A program made the position numbers and the translations under genes. This document shows, piece by piece, positions 56,427-64,000 of a stretch of DNA of 64,000 nucleotides. The stretch's first letter is position 1. Each line of letters begins with the position of its first letter. The notes beneath the pieces were generated by a model, which was given only the letters and a program-made list of their open reading frames with translations, ran no database searches and was not told the DNA's origin. Source of the DNA: Paraburkholderia sp. D15 (lineage in GTDB: Bacteria; Pseudomonadota; Gammaproteobacteria; Burkholderiales; Burkholderiaceae). The stretch is taken from positions 744,001 through 808,000 of the forward strand of contig NZ_CP110396.1 of assembly GCF_029910215.1 (NCBI RefSeq), read 5' to 3'.

Positions 56427-56760
56427 GGCGTGGGTAACGCATCACTCTTTGAAGGGACTCGAATTCTGCCCGCGCTGTAGTGGCTTAGGTCTGAGAAATT
56501 TCCCAAATCGTCGCAGCATTCGCCGGGGCGCTCTGCGCGTTGCGATGGAGCAATCTGAGCGTAGTCCTGACCTTGTCAGAGCGGCTCTTACATAACCGAT
56601 TCCTAATGCATCGACCGAGAAACTTTAACTATCCGTTTTCTCACTGCGTCCGTATCCTCAGGACGTGGCCCGCCGCCGGTCGTTGCGCATTGCATGCTGC
56701 TTTGCACGACGCACAGCCGGCATCGGGCGAGCGCTTTCTCATCGTCGCAGGAGCGGCATC
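56427..56760. promoter_or_regulatory. Divergent region between EPS operon and panE-like gene
   Basis: This 334-base gap holds no gene. It should contain the promoter of the long exopolysaccharide operon (minus strand) and that of the panE-like gene (plus strand). An AT-rich block at about 56590-56640 is the only compositional feature. I could not assign a credible promoter or a regulator site. Confidence 0.45.
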
Positions 56761-57738
56761 ATGAAGATCTGCATCTTTGGAGCGGGAGCGATCGGCGGGT
56801 TGATGGGCGTGCAACTGGCGCGCGCCGGCGCCGACGTGAGTTTCGTCGCACGAGGCGCGCATCTCGCGGCGATGCGCGAGCACGGCGCGCGTCTGATCAT
56901 GGACGGCGAAACCTACACCGCGCCCGTGCGTTGCACGTCCGACCCGAGCGAACTCGGCGTGCAGGACGTCGTGATCGTCACGCTGAAGGCGCACTCGCTG
57001 CCGGGCGTGGTCGAGACCATGCAGCCGCTGCTCGGCAAGCACACGGCGATCGTCACGGGCGTCAACGGCATCCCCTATTGGTACTTCTACCGGCACGGCG
57101 GTAAGTTCGCCGGCACGCGCCTGGCCAGCATCGATCCGGACGGCACGCAATGGACCCGGCTGGGCCCCGAACGCGCTATCGGTTGCGTGCTGTATCCGGC
57201 AGCGGAGATCGTCGAGCCGGGCGTGATCAAGCACGTGTACGGCAAGAAATTCCCGATCGGCGAGCCGGATGGAGAACGCACGCCGCGCATTCAGCAGTTG
57301 CACGAGATCATGCAGGCGGCCGGGTTCGAGGCGCCGATCCGCGACAACATCCGCGACGAAATCTGGCTGAAGCTATGGGGCAATCTCTGCTTCAATCCGA
57401 TCAGTGCGCTAACCCACGCGACGCTCGACGTGCTCACCAGCGACCCCGGCACGCGCGCCGCGTCGCGCACGATGATGCTGGAGGCGCAGCGCATCGCCGA
57501 ACAGTTCGGCGTGCACTTTCGCGTGGATGTCGAGCGGCGGATCGACGGCGCGGGCGCGGTGGGCGCGCACAAGACGTCGACGCTGGTCGATCTGGAGAAC
57601 CGGCGGCCGATGGAGATCGATCCGCTGCTGACCGTCGTGCAGGAGATGGGGCGGCTGGTGGCGGAGCCGACGCCGACTATCGATGTCGTGCTCGCGCTGA
57701 TCAAGCTGCGCGAGAGGATGGCATTGCAGGGCGAGTGA
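56761..57738 (+). CDS. panE: 2-dehydropantoate 2-reductase family protein (PanE/ApbA-like)
   Basis: This 325-residue NADPH-dependent ketopantoate reductase-type enzyme begins with the Rossmann motif KICIFGAGAIGGLMGVQLA. It contains VIVTLKAHSLP, VTGVNGIPYWYFY, and the C-terminal substrate domain with EIWLKLWGNLCFNPISALT, whose Lys and Asn match the catalytic pair. It may make pantoate, or reduce another 2-keto acid; paralogues are common. CAGGAG precedes the ATG at 56761. It stands alone before a strong terminator. Confidence 0.88.
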   Translation: MKICIFGAGAIGGLMGVQLARAGADVSFVARGAHLAAMREHGARLIMDGETYTAPVRCTSDPSELGVQDVVIVTLKAHSLPGVVETMQPLLGKHTAIVTGVNGIPYWYFYRHGGKFAGTRLASIDPDGTQWTRLGPERAIGCVLYPAAEIVEPGVIKHVYGKKFPIGEPDGERTPRIQQLHEIMQAAGFEAPIRDNIRDEIWLKLWGNLCFNPISALTHATLDVLTSDPGTRAASRTMMLEAQRIAEQFGVHFRVDVERRIDGAGAVGAHKTSTLVDLENRRPMEIDPLLTVVQEMGRLVAEPTPTIDVVLALIKLRERMALQGE

Positions 57739-57783
57739 ACATGGCGAGTTTCGCGGCATAGGCATCAGGTGCTGAAATGACGT

Positions 57784-57820
57784 AAAAGGATCGAACGCGC
57801 GATGCGTTCGATCCTTTTTT
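57784..57820. terminator. Bidirectional intrinsic terminator
   Basis: AAGGATCGAACGC (57786-57798) and GCGTTCGATCCTT (57804-57816) form a 13-bp perfect stem. Six T residues end it on the plus strand and a shorter T-run on the minus strand. It lies between convergent panE and aldehyde dehydrogenase genes. Confidence 0.9.
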
Positions 57821-57853
57821 CATGGCACCAGCTCTTGCCGCCGGCCGTTGCCG

Positions 57854-59305
57854 CTATTGATCGATCGCGAGCCACACCGCCTTCGGCTCGGTAAAGTTCT
57901 CGATCGCCATATCGCCGTGCTCGCGGCCAAACCCCGAATCGCCCGCTCCGCCCCACGGCAAACGCACATCGGTATAACCATAGGTATTGATCCACACGGT
58001 GCCCGCCTTCAGATCGCGCGCGACCCGATGCACCCTGCCGATATCCGCGCTCCACACGCCCGCCGCCAGACTGTATTGCGTGCCGTTGGCGATCCGCAGC
58101 GCGTCGGCTTCGTCGTCGAAACGGATCACGCTTGCGACCGGACCGAAAATCTCTTCCTGGGAAATGCGCATCTCGTGCTCGACGTTGGCGAACACCGTCG
58201 GCTCGACGAAGAAGCCGCGCTCGCCGATCCGCGCGCCGCCCGCGACCAGCGATGCCCCTTCGGCGCGCCCTGTTTCGACATAACCGAGCACCGTCTTCAT
58301 CTGCGCGGCGGAAATCAGCGGACCCATCGACGTTTCGCGCTTCGACGGGTCGCCGACCTTGATCGATTTAGCGCGCGCCGCGAGCCGCTCGACCACGTCG
58401 TCGTAGATGTCGCGATGCGCGAGGATCCGCGAGCCCGCCGAACACACCTGGCCGGTGTTGAAGAAGATTCCCGAGGCCGCCGCGCGCACCGCGTTGTCGA
58501 GATTCGCGTCGGGAAAAATCAGGTTGGCCGACTTGCCGCCAAGCTCGAGCGTCACGCGTTTGAAGTTGCCGGCCGCGCCTTGCAGAATGCCGCGCCCTAC
58601 CGAGGGCGAACCGGTGAAGGTGACCTTGTCCACGCCAGGATGCGCGACGAGCGCATCGCCCACCACACTGCCCTTGCCGGTGACGATGTTCAGCACGCCG
58701 GGCGGCACGCCCGCTTCGAGCGCGAGTTCGCCGACGCGCAACGCGGTGAGCGGCGTGATCTCCGCCGGTTTCACGATCAGCGTGCAGCCGCACGCAAGCG
58801 CCGGGGCGATCTTCCACATGCCGATCATCAGCGGGAAATTCCACGGCACGATCGCGGCGACCACGCCGACCGGTTCGCGCAGCGTGTACGTCAGCGCGTC
58901 GGGACGCACCGGCACGACCTGGCCGGTGATCTTGTCGCACCACCCGGCGTAGTAGTCGAGCGTATCGATCGCGGCCGGAATGTCCTGGCGCATCACGGCG
59001 GCGATCGGCTTGCCGGCGTCGAGACTTTCGAGCGCGGCGAGTTCGTCGAGATTCGCGCGCATCAATTCGGCGAGGCGCGCCAGAATCCGGCCGCGTTCCG
59101 CCGCGCGCATGCCGTTCCACACTTTCAGCGCGGCGCGCGCCGCGCGCACGGCGGTATCGACATCGGCGGCACTGCCCTGCGCGACCCGGGCGATGGGAGC
59201 CTCGGTGGCGGGGTTGATGTCGATCGAGTATTCGCCGGTGCCCGGAGGCAGACGCTTGCCGTCGATCAGCAGATCGTGGCGCTGGATTTCGGTTGCGGTA
59301 TCCAT
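57854..59305 (-). CDS. NAD(P)-dependent aldehyde dehydrogenase
   Basis: This 483-residue class-I-type aldehyde dehydrogenase has the cofactor and substrate motifs VAAIVPWNFPLMIGMWKIAP, KPAEITPLTALR, VTFTGSPSVG, VTLELGGKSANLIF (catalytic Glu) and FFNTGQVCSAGSRI (catalytic Cys). It is closest in style to betaine/4-aminobutyraldehyde-type enzymes, but the substrate cannot be read from sequence. Start at 59305 with AAGGAG upstream. The LysR gene 103 bases upstream in the same orientation is a candidate regulator. Confidence 0.93.
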   Translation of the reverse strand: MDTATEIQRHDLLIDGKRLPPGTGEYSIDINPATEAPIARVAQGSAADVDTAVRAARAALKVWNGMRAAERGRILARLAELMRANLDELAALESLDAGKPIAAVMRQDIPAAIDTLDYYAGWCDKITGQVVPVRPDALTYTLREPVGVVAAIVPWNFPLMIGMWKIAPALACGCTLIVKPAEITPLTALRVGELALEAGVPPGVLNIVTGKGSVVGDALVAHPGVDKVTFTGSPSVGRGILQGAAGNFKRVTLELGGKSANLIFPDANLDNAVRAAASGIFFNTGQVCSAGSRILAHRDIYDDVVERLAARAKSIKVGDPSKRETSMGPLISAAQMKTVLGYVETGRAEGASLVAGGARIGERGFFVEPTVFANVEHEMRISQEEIFGPVASVIRFDDEADALRIANGTQYSLAAGVWSADIGRVHRVARDLKAGTVWINTYGYTDVRLPWGGAGDSGFGREHGDMAIENFTEPKAVWLAIDQ

Positions 59306-59408
59306 CGTGACGCTCCTTGCGTGAGGTAGGGAGTGAATGTCGGAGTCGGGTTGCGTGGGCCGGTTATGCGCGGACCGCCCGGTGGCATGGCATGCGTGAT
59401 CCGCGCGG

Positions 59409-60455
59409 TCAGGGCGAGGTGGTGGATCGGCGCTCGGGTTCGTGCGACGCGGCGCCGTCGCGCGGCGCAGCCTTGCGCGCGACACAGGATGAGCCTGCCG
59501 GTGCGTGTGTCGAGGATGAAGCCCGGCTTTGATCCGGCGATGCCGATACCGGTGCCGATGCCGATGCCGGTGCCGATGCCGCGAACTGTGCCCACACCTC
59601 GGCCGCATTCGGCCGAAGCGAACGCTTGCGCCGATGCACGAGCAAGGTGGTCAGCTTCATCTCCGGCACGAGCGGCCGGCTCACCAGCGCTGCGCCGAAC
59701 GATGGCCAACGCGCATCCACGGGCAGCACACCGACGCCGAGGCCCAATTCGACCATTCGCGTTACCGCTGCGACGTGCCCCATTTCCTGCAGCGGCCGAC
59801 GCTTCAGGCCGTTCGCGGCAAACGCGAGATCGAGCGCGGCGCGCACGCCCGCATCGTCGTTCAACGTCACGAGCGGCCACTCGTTCAGGCTCGTCCACGC
59901 GATGCCGGCGTGCCGCGTCAACGGATGCCCGCACGGCAACACGGCGTGCAACGGCGTGGAGAAAACCGCTTGCGCATGCAACTGATCGCCACTCAACGGC
60001 TGCGCCAGCGACACCACGCCGAAATCCGCCTCGCCCTGTTCGACGCTCGCGAACACGCTGCTCTGCGGCTGATCCTCGACCGACACGACGAGGCCGGGAA
60101 ACGCCGACGCGCAAGCGGCCAACCCCTGCGCCACCCATGCCGACGACATCACCGGATTGCTTGCGATGACCACCACGCCGGTATGCCCATCGAACGCCGC
60201 GCGTTCCTCGCGCAAGGTCAGGTCGATCTCGTCAAGCAAGCGGCCGATCCGGCGTTCGAGACTCGCCCCCGCGCTCGTCAGCTCGACCTGGCGCGTGGTC
60301 CGGTCGAACAGCTTCAGTTCGACCGCCTCTTCGAGTTCGCGCACGCAGCGGCTCACCGCCGACTGCGTGAGATCGAAGCGGCGCGCCGCACGCGTGAAAC
60401 TCCGCTCGCGCGCCACGGCCACGAAAACCTTCAGCTGTTGCAACGAAACGTTCAT
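59409..60455 (-). CDS. LysR-family transcriptional regulator with repeat-bearing C terminus
   Basis: This 348-residue LysR-type regulator has an N-terminal winged HTH (LQQLKVFVAVARERSFTRAA, LTQSAVSRCVRELEE). The ligand-binding domain spans about 92-295. The C terminus then has an atypical extension of about 50 residues, Ala/Ser/Pro-rich then basic. A hexamer DNA repeat (59541-59582) encodes part of it. It may control the adjacent aldehyde dehydrogenase or transporter. Confidence 0.92.
   Translation of the reverse strand: MNVSLQQLKVFVAVARERSFTRAARRFDLTQSAVSRCVRELEEAVELKLFDRTTRQVELTSAGASLERRIGRLLDEIDLTLREERAAFDGHTGVVVIASNPVMSSAWVAQGLAACASAFPGLVVSVEDQPQSSVFASVEQGEADFGVVSLAQPLSGDQLHAQAVFSTPLHAVLPCGHPLTRHAGIAWTSLNEWPLVTLNDDAGVRAALDLAFAANGLKRRPLQEMGHVAAVTRMVELGLGVGVLPVDARWPSFGAALVSRPLVPEMKLTTLLVHRRKRSLRPNAAEVWAQFAASAPASASAPVSASPDQSRASSSTHAPAGSSCVARKAAPRDGAASHEPERRSTTSP
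59541..59582. repeat. Hexamer tandem repeat inside the LysR gene
   Basis: Seven consecutive hexamers of the form TGCCGA/TGCCGG (one TACCGG variant) encode the alternating Ala/Ser/Pro stretch of the regulator's tail. Such arrays are prone to length change. Confidence 0.85.
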
Positions 60456-60485
60456 GACGTGCGCACCGATCGCGTTCGCTTCACG

Positions 60486-61829
60486 CTATTCCCCGGTCTG
60501 TTCCGGCCACCGGCCCAGACGCGAGGGCTTGCCGTTGCCGGCCACCGCCAGCACGCCCTGCGGTTCGTTGTGCGAGTCGACCCAGCGCGAGCGCATCGGC
60601 GCGAGCACGAACTTCGCCGCGATGCCGGCGGCGATCGTCACCACCGCCGATACGATGAACACCAGATTCCAGCCGCCGGTCGCGGACAACACCGAGGCGA
60701 TCGGCACCAGCAGCGACGCCGTGCCCTTCGCGGTGTACAGCGTGCCGGCATTGGCGGCCGCGTATTTGCTGCCGAACGTATCCGCGCAGATGGCTGGGAA
60801 GATCGAGAAGATCTCGCCCCAGAACAGGAAGATCAGCGCGGCGAACGTCATGAACCAGTACGGATTGCTGCCGTATTCCATCAAGCCGAGCAGCGCCAGA
60901 CCTTCGCCGATGAAGATCACGAACATCGTGTTCTCGCGGCCGAGCTTGTCGGAGATGAAACCGCACAGCGGACGCGTGAAGCCGTTGCAGATGTTGTCGA
61001 TGGACAGCGTCGCGGTGAGCAGCGGCAAGGTCATGCCGAACATCGTCATCGGAATGCGCGCGAGGCCCCAATCTTTCGCGATCGGCCCGATCTGCGCGGT
61101 GGCCATCAAGCCACCGGCCGCCACCGCGACGAACGATACGTAGATCACCCAGAACACCGGCGTCTTGATCATCTGCCCCGGCGTGTAGTCCACCTTCGAC
61201 ACCGCGAATTTCCTGCGCGCCGCGGCTTGCTGACGCAAAGTCGGTTTCTTCAGCAACAACGCGAGCACGAAAATGCACGCGCCCTGCAGAATGCCGAAGA
61301 AGAAGAACGTATGTTCATAACCGGTGCGGGTAATCATGTTGGCGATCGGAATCACTGTCACCGCCGCGCCCGCGCCGAAACCGGCCGCCGTCAATCCCGC
61401 GGCAAGACCGCGGCGATCGGGAAACCACTTCAGCGCATTGCCGACGCAGGTGCCATACACGCCGCCCGCGCCGATCCCGGCAATGACCGCCGCCGTGTAC
61501 AGCACCGGCAAGGTGGTCGCATACGAATTCATCACCCAGGCAAGACCCGCGCAAATCGCGCCGCCGGCGACCACGGGCCGAGGTCCAAATTTGTCGACCA
61601 GCCAGCCTTCGAGCGGCACGAGCCACGTTTCGGTCAGAATGAAGATCGAGAAGGCGAGTTGAATCGACGCTTCGCCCCAGTGGTGACGCGTGTTCATCGG
61701 CGTGACGAACAGCGTCCACGCGTATTGCAGATTGGCGACCAGGGCCATGCATACCATGCCGATGACAAGCTGCCACCAACGATTCGTCCAGAACGCGCGC
61801 GCCTTGGCCTGCTGATTGATATCGTCCAT
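60486..61829 (-). CDS. oxlT: OFA-family MFS transporter, OxlT-like
   Basis: This 447-residue major-facilitator protein has twelve hydrophobic segments. The OFA-family N terminus is WWQLVIGMVCMALVANLQYA followed by TLFVTPM. It has ETWLVPLEGWLVDKFGPRPV, GVYGTCVGNALKWFPDRRGL and a C-terminal KYAAANAGTLYTAKGTASLL. The family includes the oxalate:formate antiporter, and several paralogues carry other carboxylates. Divergent LysR at 62164 is the likely regulator. Confidence 0.9.
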   Translation of the reverse strand: MDDINQQAKARAFWTNRWWQLVIGMVCMALVANLQYAWTLFVTPMNTRHHWGEASIQLAFSIFILTETWLVPLEGWLVDKFGPRPVVAGGAICAGLAWVMNSYATTLPVLYTAAVIAGIGAGGVYGTCVGNALKWFPDRRGLAAGLTAAGFGAGAAVTVIPIANMITRTGYEHTFFFFGILQGACIFVLALLLKKPTLRQQAAARRKFAVSKVDYTPGQMIKTPVFWVIYVSFVAVAAGGLMATAQIGPIAKDWGLARIPMTMFGMTLPLLTATLSIDNICNGFTRPLCGFISDKLGRENTMFVIFIGEGLALLGLMEYGSNPYWFMTFAALIFLFWGEIFSIFPAICADTFGSKYAAANAGTLYTAKGTASLLVPIASVLSATGGWNLVFIVSAVVTIAAGIAAKFVLAPMRSRWVDSHNEPQGVLAVAGNGKPSRLGRWPEQTGE

Positions 61830-62163
61830 GAGCCTGTCTCCGCCATTTATCTCGTGCGGCTTTTCATGCTGCCGCGCCGTCTGCGTCCCACCTTATGGTT
61901 TTGACCCGAGAAGCCGTGCTCGTCGGGAATGCTTATTTTTCGTTTCCATACACCCGCTTTATTGACCGGAATGAACCCAAACGCATCGTCATGCTGTATT
62001 GCAAGAAGTACTTTATTCCGACCAATTACATTGCTTTTTACCGGAAAGTCCAATACGTAGTGGCATTTCCGCTTCTTATACGAACCCATGCTAGGGTCAT
62101 TGCTGAATTACGAATAATTAAAGTTTGTTATTATGTCGATTCACGTTTGCTTATACATCGGCC
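61830..62163. promoter_or_regulatory. AT-rich divergent region, oxlT-like / LysR
   Basis: This 334-base, unusually AT-rich gap has no gene. It contains AATTA-CGAA-TAATT (62106-62119), which also fits the LysR T-N11-A pattern (T62108 to A62120), about 45 bases before the LysR ATG. The divergent layout is classical for LysR control of a transporter. Confidence 0.5.
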
Positions 62164-63111
62164 ATGACGATGCGCAATGCGACTCTGCGGCAACTGAAAG
62201 TGTTCGAGACGGTGGCGCGCCACCTGAGCTTCTCGCGCGCCGCGGAGGAATTGCATCTGACGCAACCCGCCGTGTCCACTCAGGTACGTCAACTCGAGGA
62301 ACATGCGGGACTGCCGCTGTTCGAGCAACTCGGCAAGAAGATCTACCTCACGCCGGCCGGCACCGAGATGCTTCACTACAGCCGCGCGATCATGCAGCAA
62401 TTCCACGAAGTCGACGAAGCGATGAGCCAGCTCAAGGGCGTCTCCGGCGGCAAGCTCAGCATCGCCGTGATCAGCGCGGGCGACTACTTCTTTCCCCGGG
62501 TACTGGCCGAATTCACGCGCCGTTATTCGGGCGTCGTGCTCAATCTCGCCGTGCACAACCGCGAGGAACTGCTGCATCAACTCGCGACCAATCAAACCGA
62601 TCTGGCCGTCATGGTGCGCCCGCCGCACGAAACGGATGCCACCAACGAGCCGTTCGCGCCGCACCCGTACGTGATCGTCGCGGCGCCCACGCATCCGCTC
62701 GCGCACAAGCGCAACATCAAGATGAGCCAGTTGGCGAATGAAGCGTTTATCGTGCGCGAGCGCGGTTCGGATACGTGGAATTCGATGGAAGAAGGTTTCG
62801 CCGGACGCCTCGCCAATCTGAAGATCGCAATGGAAATCAAGAGCACCGAGACGATCAAGCAGGCGGTGATCGCGGGCATGGGCATCGCGTTTCTGTCCGC
62901 GCATACGATCAGCCTCGAATTGCAGCTCGGCCATCTCGTGGTACTCGACGTCGAGAGCTTTCCGGTCATGCTCAACTGGTACGTCGTGCATCGAAAGAAC
63001 AAACGCTTGCCGCCGGTCGCGGTCGCCTTCAAACGCTTCCTGATGGAGGAAGGCGCGAATCTGATCGAGAAGATTACGCGCGTGAAGGAATTGAGCGTGT
63101 ATAAACGCTAG
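62164..63111 (+). CDS. LysR-family transcriptional regulator (CbbR-like)
   Basis: This 315-residue regulator has the HTH RQLKVFETVARHLSFSRAA, LTQPAVSTQVRQLEE and a periplasmic-binding-protein-like effector domain (GKLSIAVISAGDYFFPRVLA, IKQAVIAGMGIAFLSAH). The N-terminal residues and length resemble CbbR-type regulators, but no Calvin-cycle genes are near. It is divergent to the OxlT-like gene, which it probably controls. An ATG at 62170 is an alternative start. Confidence 0.92.
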   Translation: MTMRNATLRQLKVFETVARHLSFSRAAEELHLTQPAVSTQVRQLEEHAGLPLFEQLGKKIYLTPAGTEMLHYSRAIMQQFHEVDEAMSQLKGVSGGKLSIAVISAGDYFFPRVLAEFTRRYSGVVLNLAVHNREELLHQLATNQTDLAVMVRPPHETDATNEPFAPHPYVIVAAPTHPLAHKRNIKMSQLANEAFIVRERGSDTWNSMEEGFAGRLANLKIAMEIKSTETIKQAVIAGMGIAFLSAHTISLELQLGHLVVLDVESFPVMLNWYVVHRKNKRLPPVAVAFKRFLMEEGANLIEKITRVKELSVYKR

Positions 63112-63207
63112 GCTATGGCAATCCAATAAAACTTTAACTATTGCCAATCGTTCGGCGCTTCTATGCTGCAAGCGAGTTCTCTCACTCGCGTGCCCAGGAG
63201 GCCGGTC

Positions 63208-63519
63208 ATGAATCACGCTTCGGTTGCATCCCCTTCCCTCGACAGTACTCACGGCGCGCGCGCGGTCGCGCAAACCGAAGACGATGCGCATCTGAGCGCG
63301 TATAACGCCGCGTTCAGCGATCTCGGTCTGCGCTTTCGCTGGGATCACGCGACGCTCGACGTACTGCGCGAATTCAATGGCGAAGCGGCGCGCATTACCG
63401 CGTACATCGAGCGCTTTCATGCGCATCTGCATCGCGCGTACGATGCCGATTTTCTCGCGCAACTGATTTTGCACAAGAAGGCGCAGTACTACGGCGAGTC
63501 CGTGGCGCACGACGAATGA
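63208..63519 (+). CDS. Hypothetical protein
   Basis: I do not recognise a named family. The 103-residue protein has a disordered N terminus (about 1-28) and an alpha-helical domain with alternating aromatic and charged residues (GLRFRWDHATLDVLREF, ITAYIERFHAHLHRAYD). It ends in QLILHKKAQYYGES. Codon use looks real and CCAGGAGG precedes the ATG at 63208. It follows the LysR gene by 96 bases in the same direction. The single-domain helical character suggests a regulator or adaptor, but this is only conjecture. Confidence 0.7.
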   Translation: MNHASVASPSLDSTHGARAVAQTEDDAHLSAYNAAFSDLGLRFRWDHATLDVLREFNGEAARITAYIERFHAHLHRAYDADFLAQLILHKKAQYYGESVAHDE

Positions 63520-63633
63520 CGAATCACCGGCCGTCGACGTCGATGTCGATGTCGTCGACTTCGACGATGCGCCGGTGCATACGCTACGGTCGAACGCTTG
63601 CGGCATGCGGACTCCCCATGTTGCACTGCCATC

Positions 63634-63668
63634 GCACGCGGCCGATCGACCGCGTGCTTCTTTCTTTC
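63634..63668 (+). terminator. Intrinsic terminator
   Basis: GCACGCGG (63634-63641) and CCGCGTGC (63650-63657) form an 8-bp stem followed by TTCTTTCTTTC. It would end transcription from the hypothetical gene at 63208-63519. Confidence 0.7.
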
Positions 63669-63720
63669 GCTACATTCGCTTCTTTATCTTCTGCCTTCTT
63701 GCTTTCGCTCTCGCCGTCGC

Positions 63721-64000
63721 TCAGGTTGCAGCAACCGTTTGCGGTGCGAGGTGATGCAGGTCCGCAGCAGCCGTGGTCACCAGCGTATTACTGAGCGTGC
63801 CGATACCATCGATCGAAACCGACACGGTCGCGCCGTCCTTGATCGAGCCGACGCCGACCGATGTCCCGCACGCAATCACATCGCCCGCTTCGAGCGTGAG
63901 GTCTTGCGACAGCAGACTCACCTGCTGCTGCGGCGAAAACACCATATCGTCGAGCGGATAGTTCTGCCGCTCGACGCCGTCGAGCAAGGTCACGAGGCGC
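63721..64000 (-). CDS. Fumarylacetoacetate hydrolase family protein, partial (3' end)
   Basis: Only the C-terminal part is in the window. The gene runs past the right edge, so its true start is unseen. The visible 90-odd residues contain LTLEAGDVIACGTSVGVGSI, the metal-binding barrel end typical of FAH-family hydrolases/isomerases such as ureidoglycolate lyase or 2-hydroxyhepta-2,4-diene-1,7-dioate isomerase. Substrate cannot be stated from the fragment. Confidence 0.85.
   Translation of the reverse strand, partial: RLVTLLDGVERQNYPLDDMVFSPQQQVSLLSQDLTLEAGDVIACGTSVGVGSIKDGATVSVSIDGIGTLSNTLVTTAAADLHHLAPQTVAAT

Noticed and set aside
59529..61904. 791-codon plus-strand frame opposite LysR and OxlT genes
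   Set aside because: It spans two well-identified minus-strand genes and their gap, and its composition is that of an antisense shadow.

Overview
The window is high-GC DNA with densely packed genes and long antisense shadow frames. Its gene content points to a member of the Burkholderiaceae, most likely Paraburkholderia: a DUF2866 protein, a Pr6Pr membrane protein, a PaoABC aldehyde oxidoreductase and Burkholderia-style EPS genes. I saw no rRNA, tRNA, CRISPR array, transposase or phage capsid/packaging gene, so it reads as chromosomal DNA carrying several accessory islands.

Region by region: 0.3-2.2 kb holds the flagellar stator genes motA-motB. 2.3-3.8 kb holds small membrane or stress-type proteins. 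4.2-9.0 kb encodes a Tat-exported molybdenum aldehyde oxidoreductase (paoA-paoB-paoC), followed by a MocA-like cofactor cytidylyltransferase. 9.0-10.6 kb holds an Xre regulator, a PIG-L deacetylase and a small Pro/Asp-rich protein. 10.7-14.7 kb (minus strand) is a complete 2-aminoethylphosphonate pathway: a PEP mutase fused to a nucleotidyltransferase, phosphonopyruvate decarboxylase and AEP transaminase. A Cache-type chemoreceptor follows at 15.3-16.8 kb.

The most striking region is 16.9-35.9 kb on the minus strand. It is a full 16-gene extracellular contractile injection system (eCIS) in the same order as the Photorhabdus virulence cassette (pvc1 to pvc16): tube, three sheaths, second tube, DUF5908, LysM hub, VgrG-like spike, gp25, PAAR-like tip, two baseplate-wedge proteins, tail fibre, tape measure, AAA+ ATPase and DUF4255 cap. 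The first sheath gene (pvc2) carries a two-base deletion in a GC run. No cargo toxin gene adjoins the locus. The fibre and tape-measure genes are markedly AT-richer than the rest. About 530 bases of AT-rich, dyad-rich DNA precede pvc1.

From 36.4 kb there are housekeeping-type genes: a TRIC-like channel, an extra ftsI paralogue, a diguanylate cyclase, DUF2866, LysE, YigZ and a lipoprotein. From 43.3 to 56.4 kb (minus strand) there is one Wzx/Wzy-dependent exopolysaccharide operon (wcaJ-wza-wzb-wzc-wecB-wecC-wzx-wzy-GT4-wecG-like-lyase) that should make a ManNAcA-containing polymer. The right end holds a panE-like reductase, an aldehyde dehydrogenase, two LysR regulators, an OxlT-like carboxylate transporter, a small conserved-looking protein and the 3' part of a fumarylacetoacetate-hydrolase-family gene cut by the window edge.
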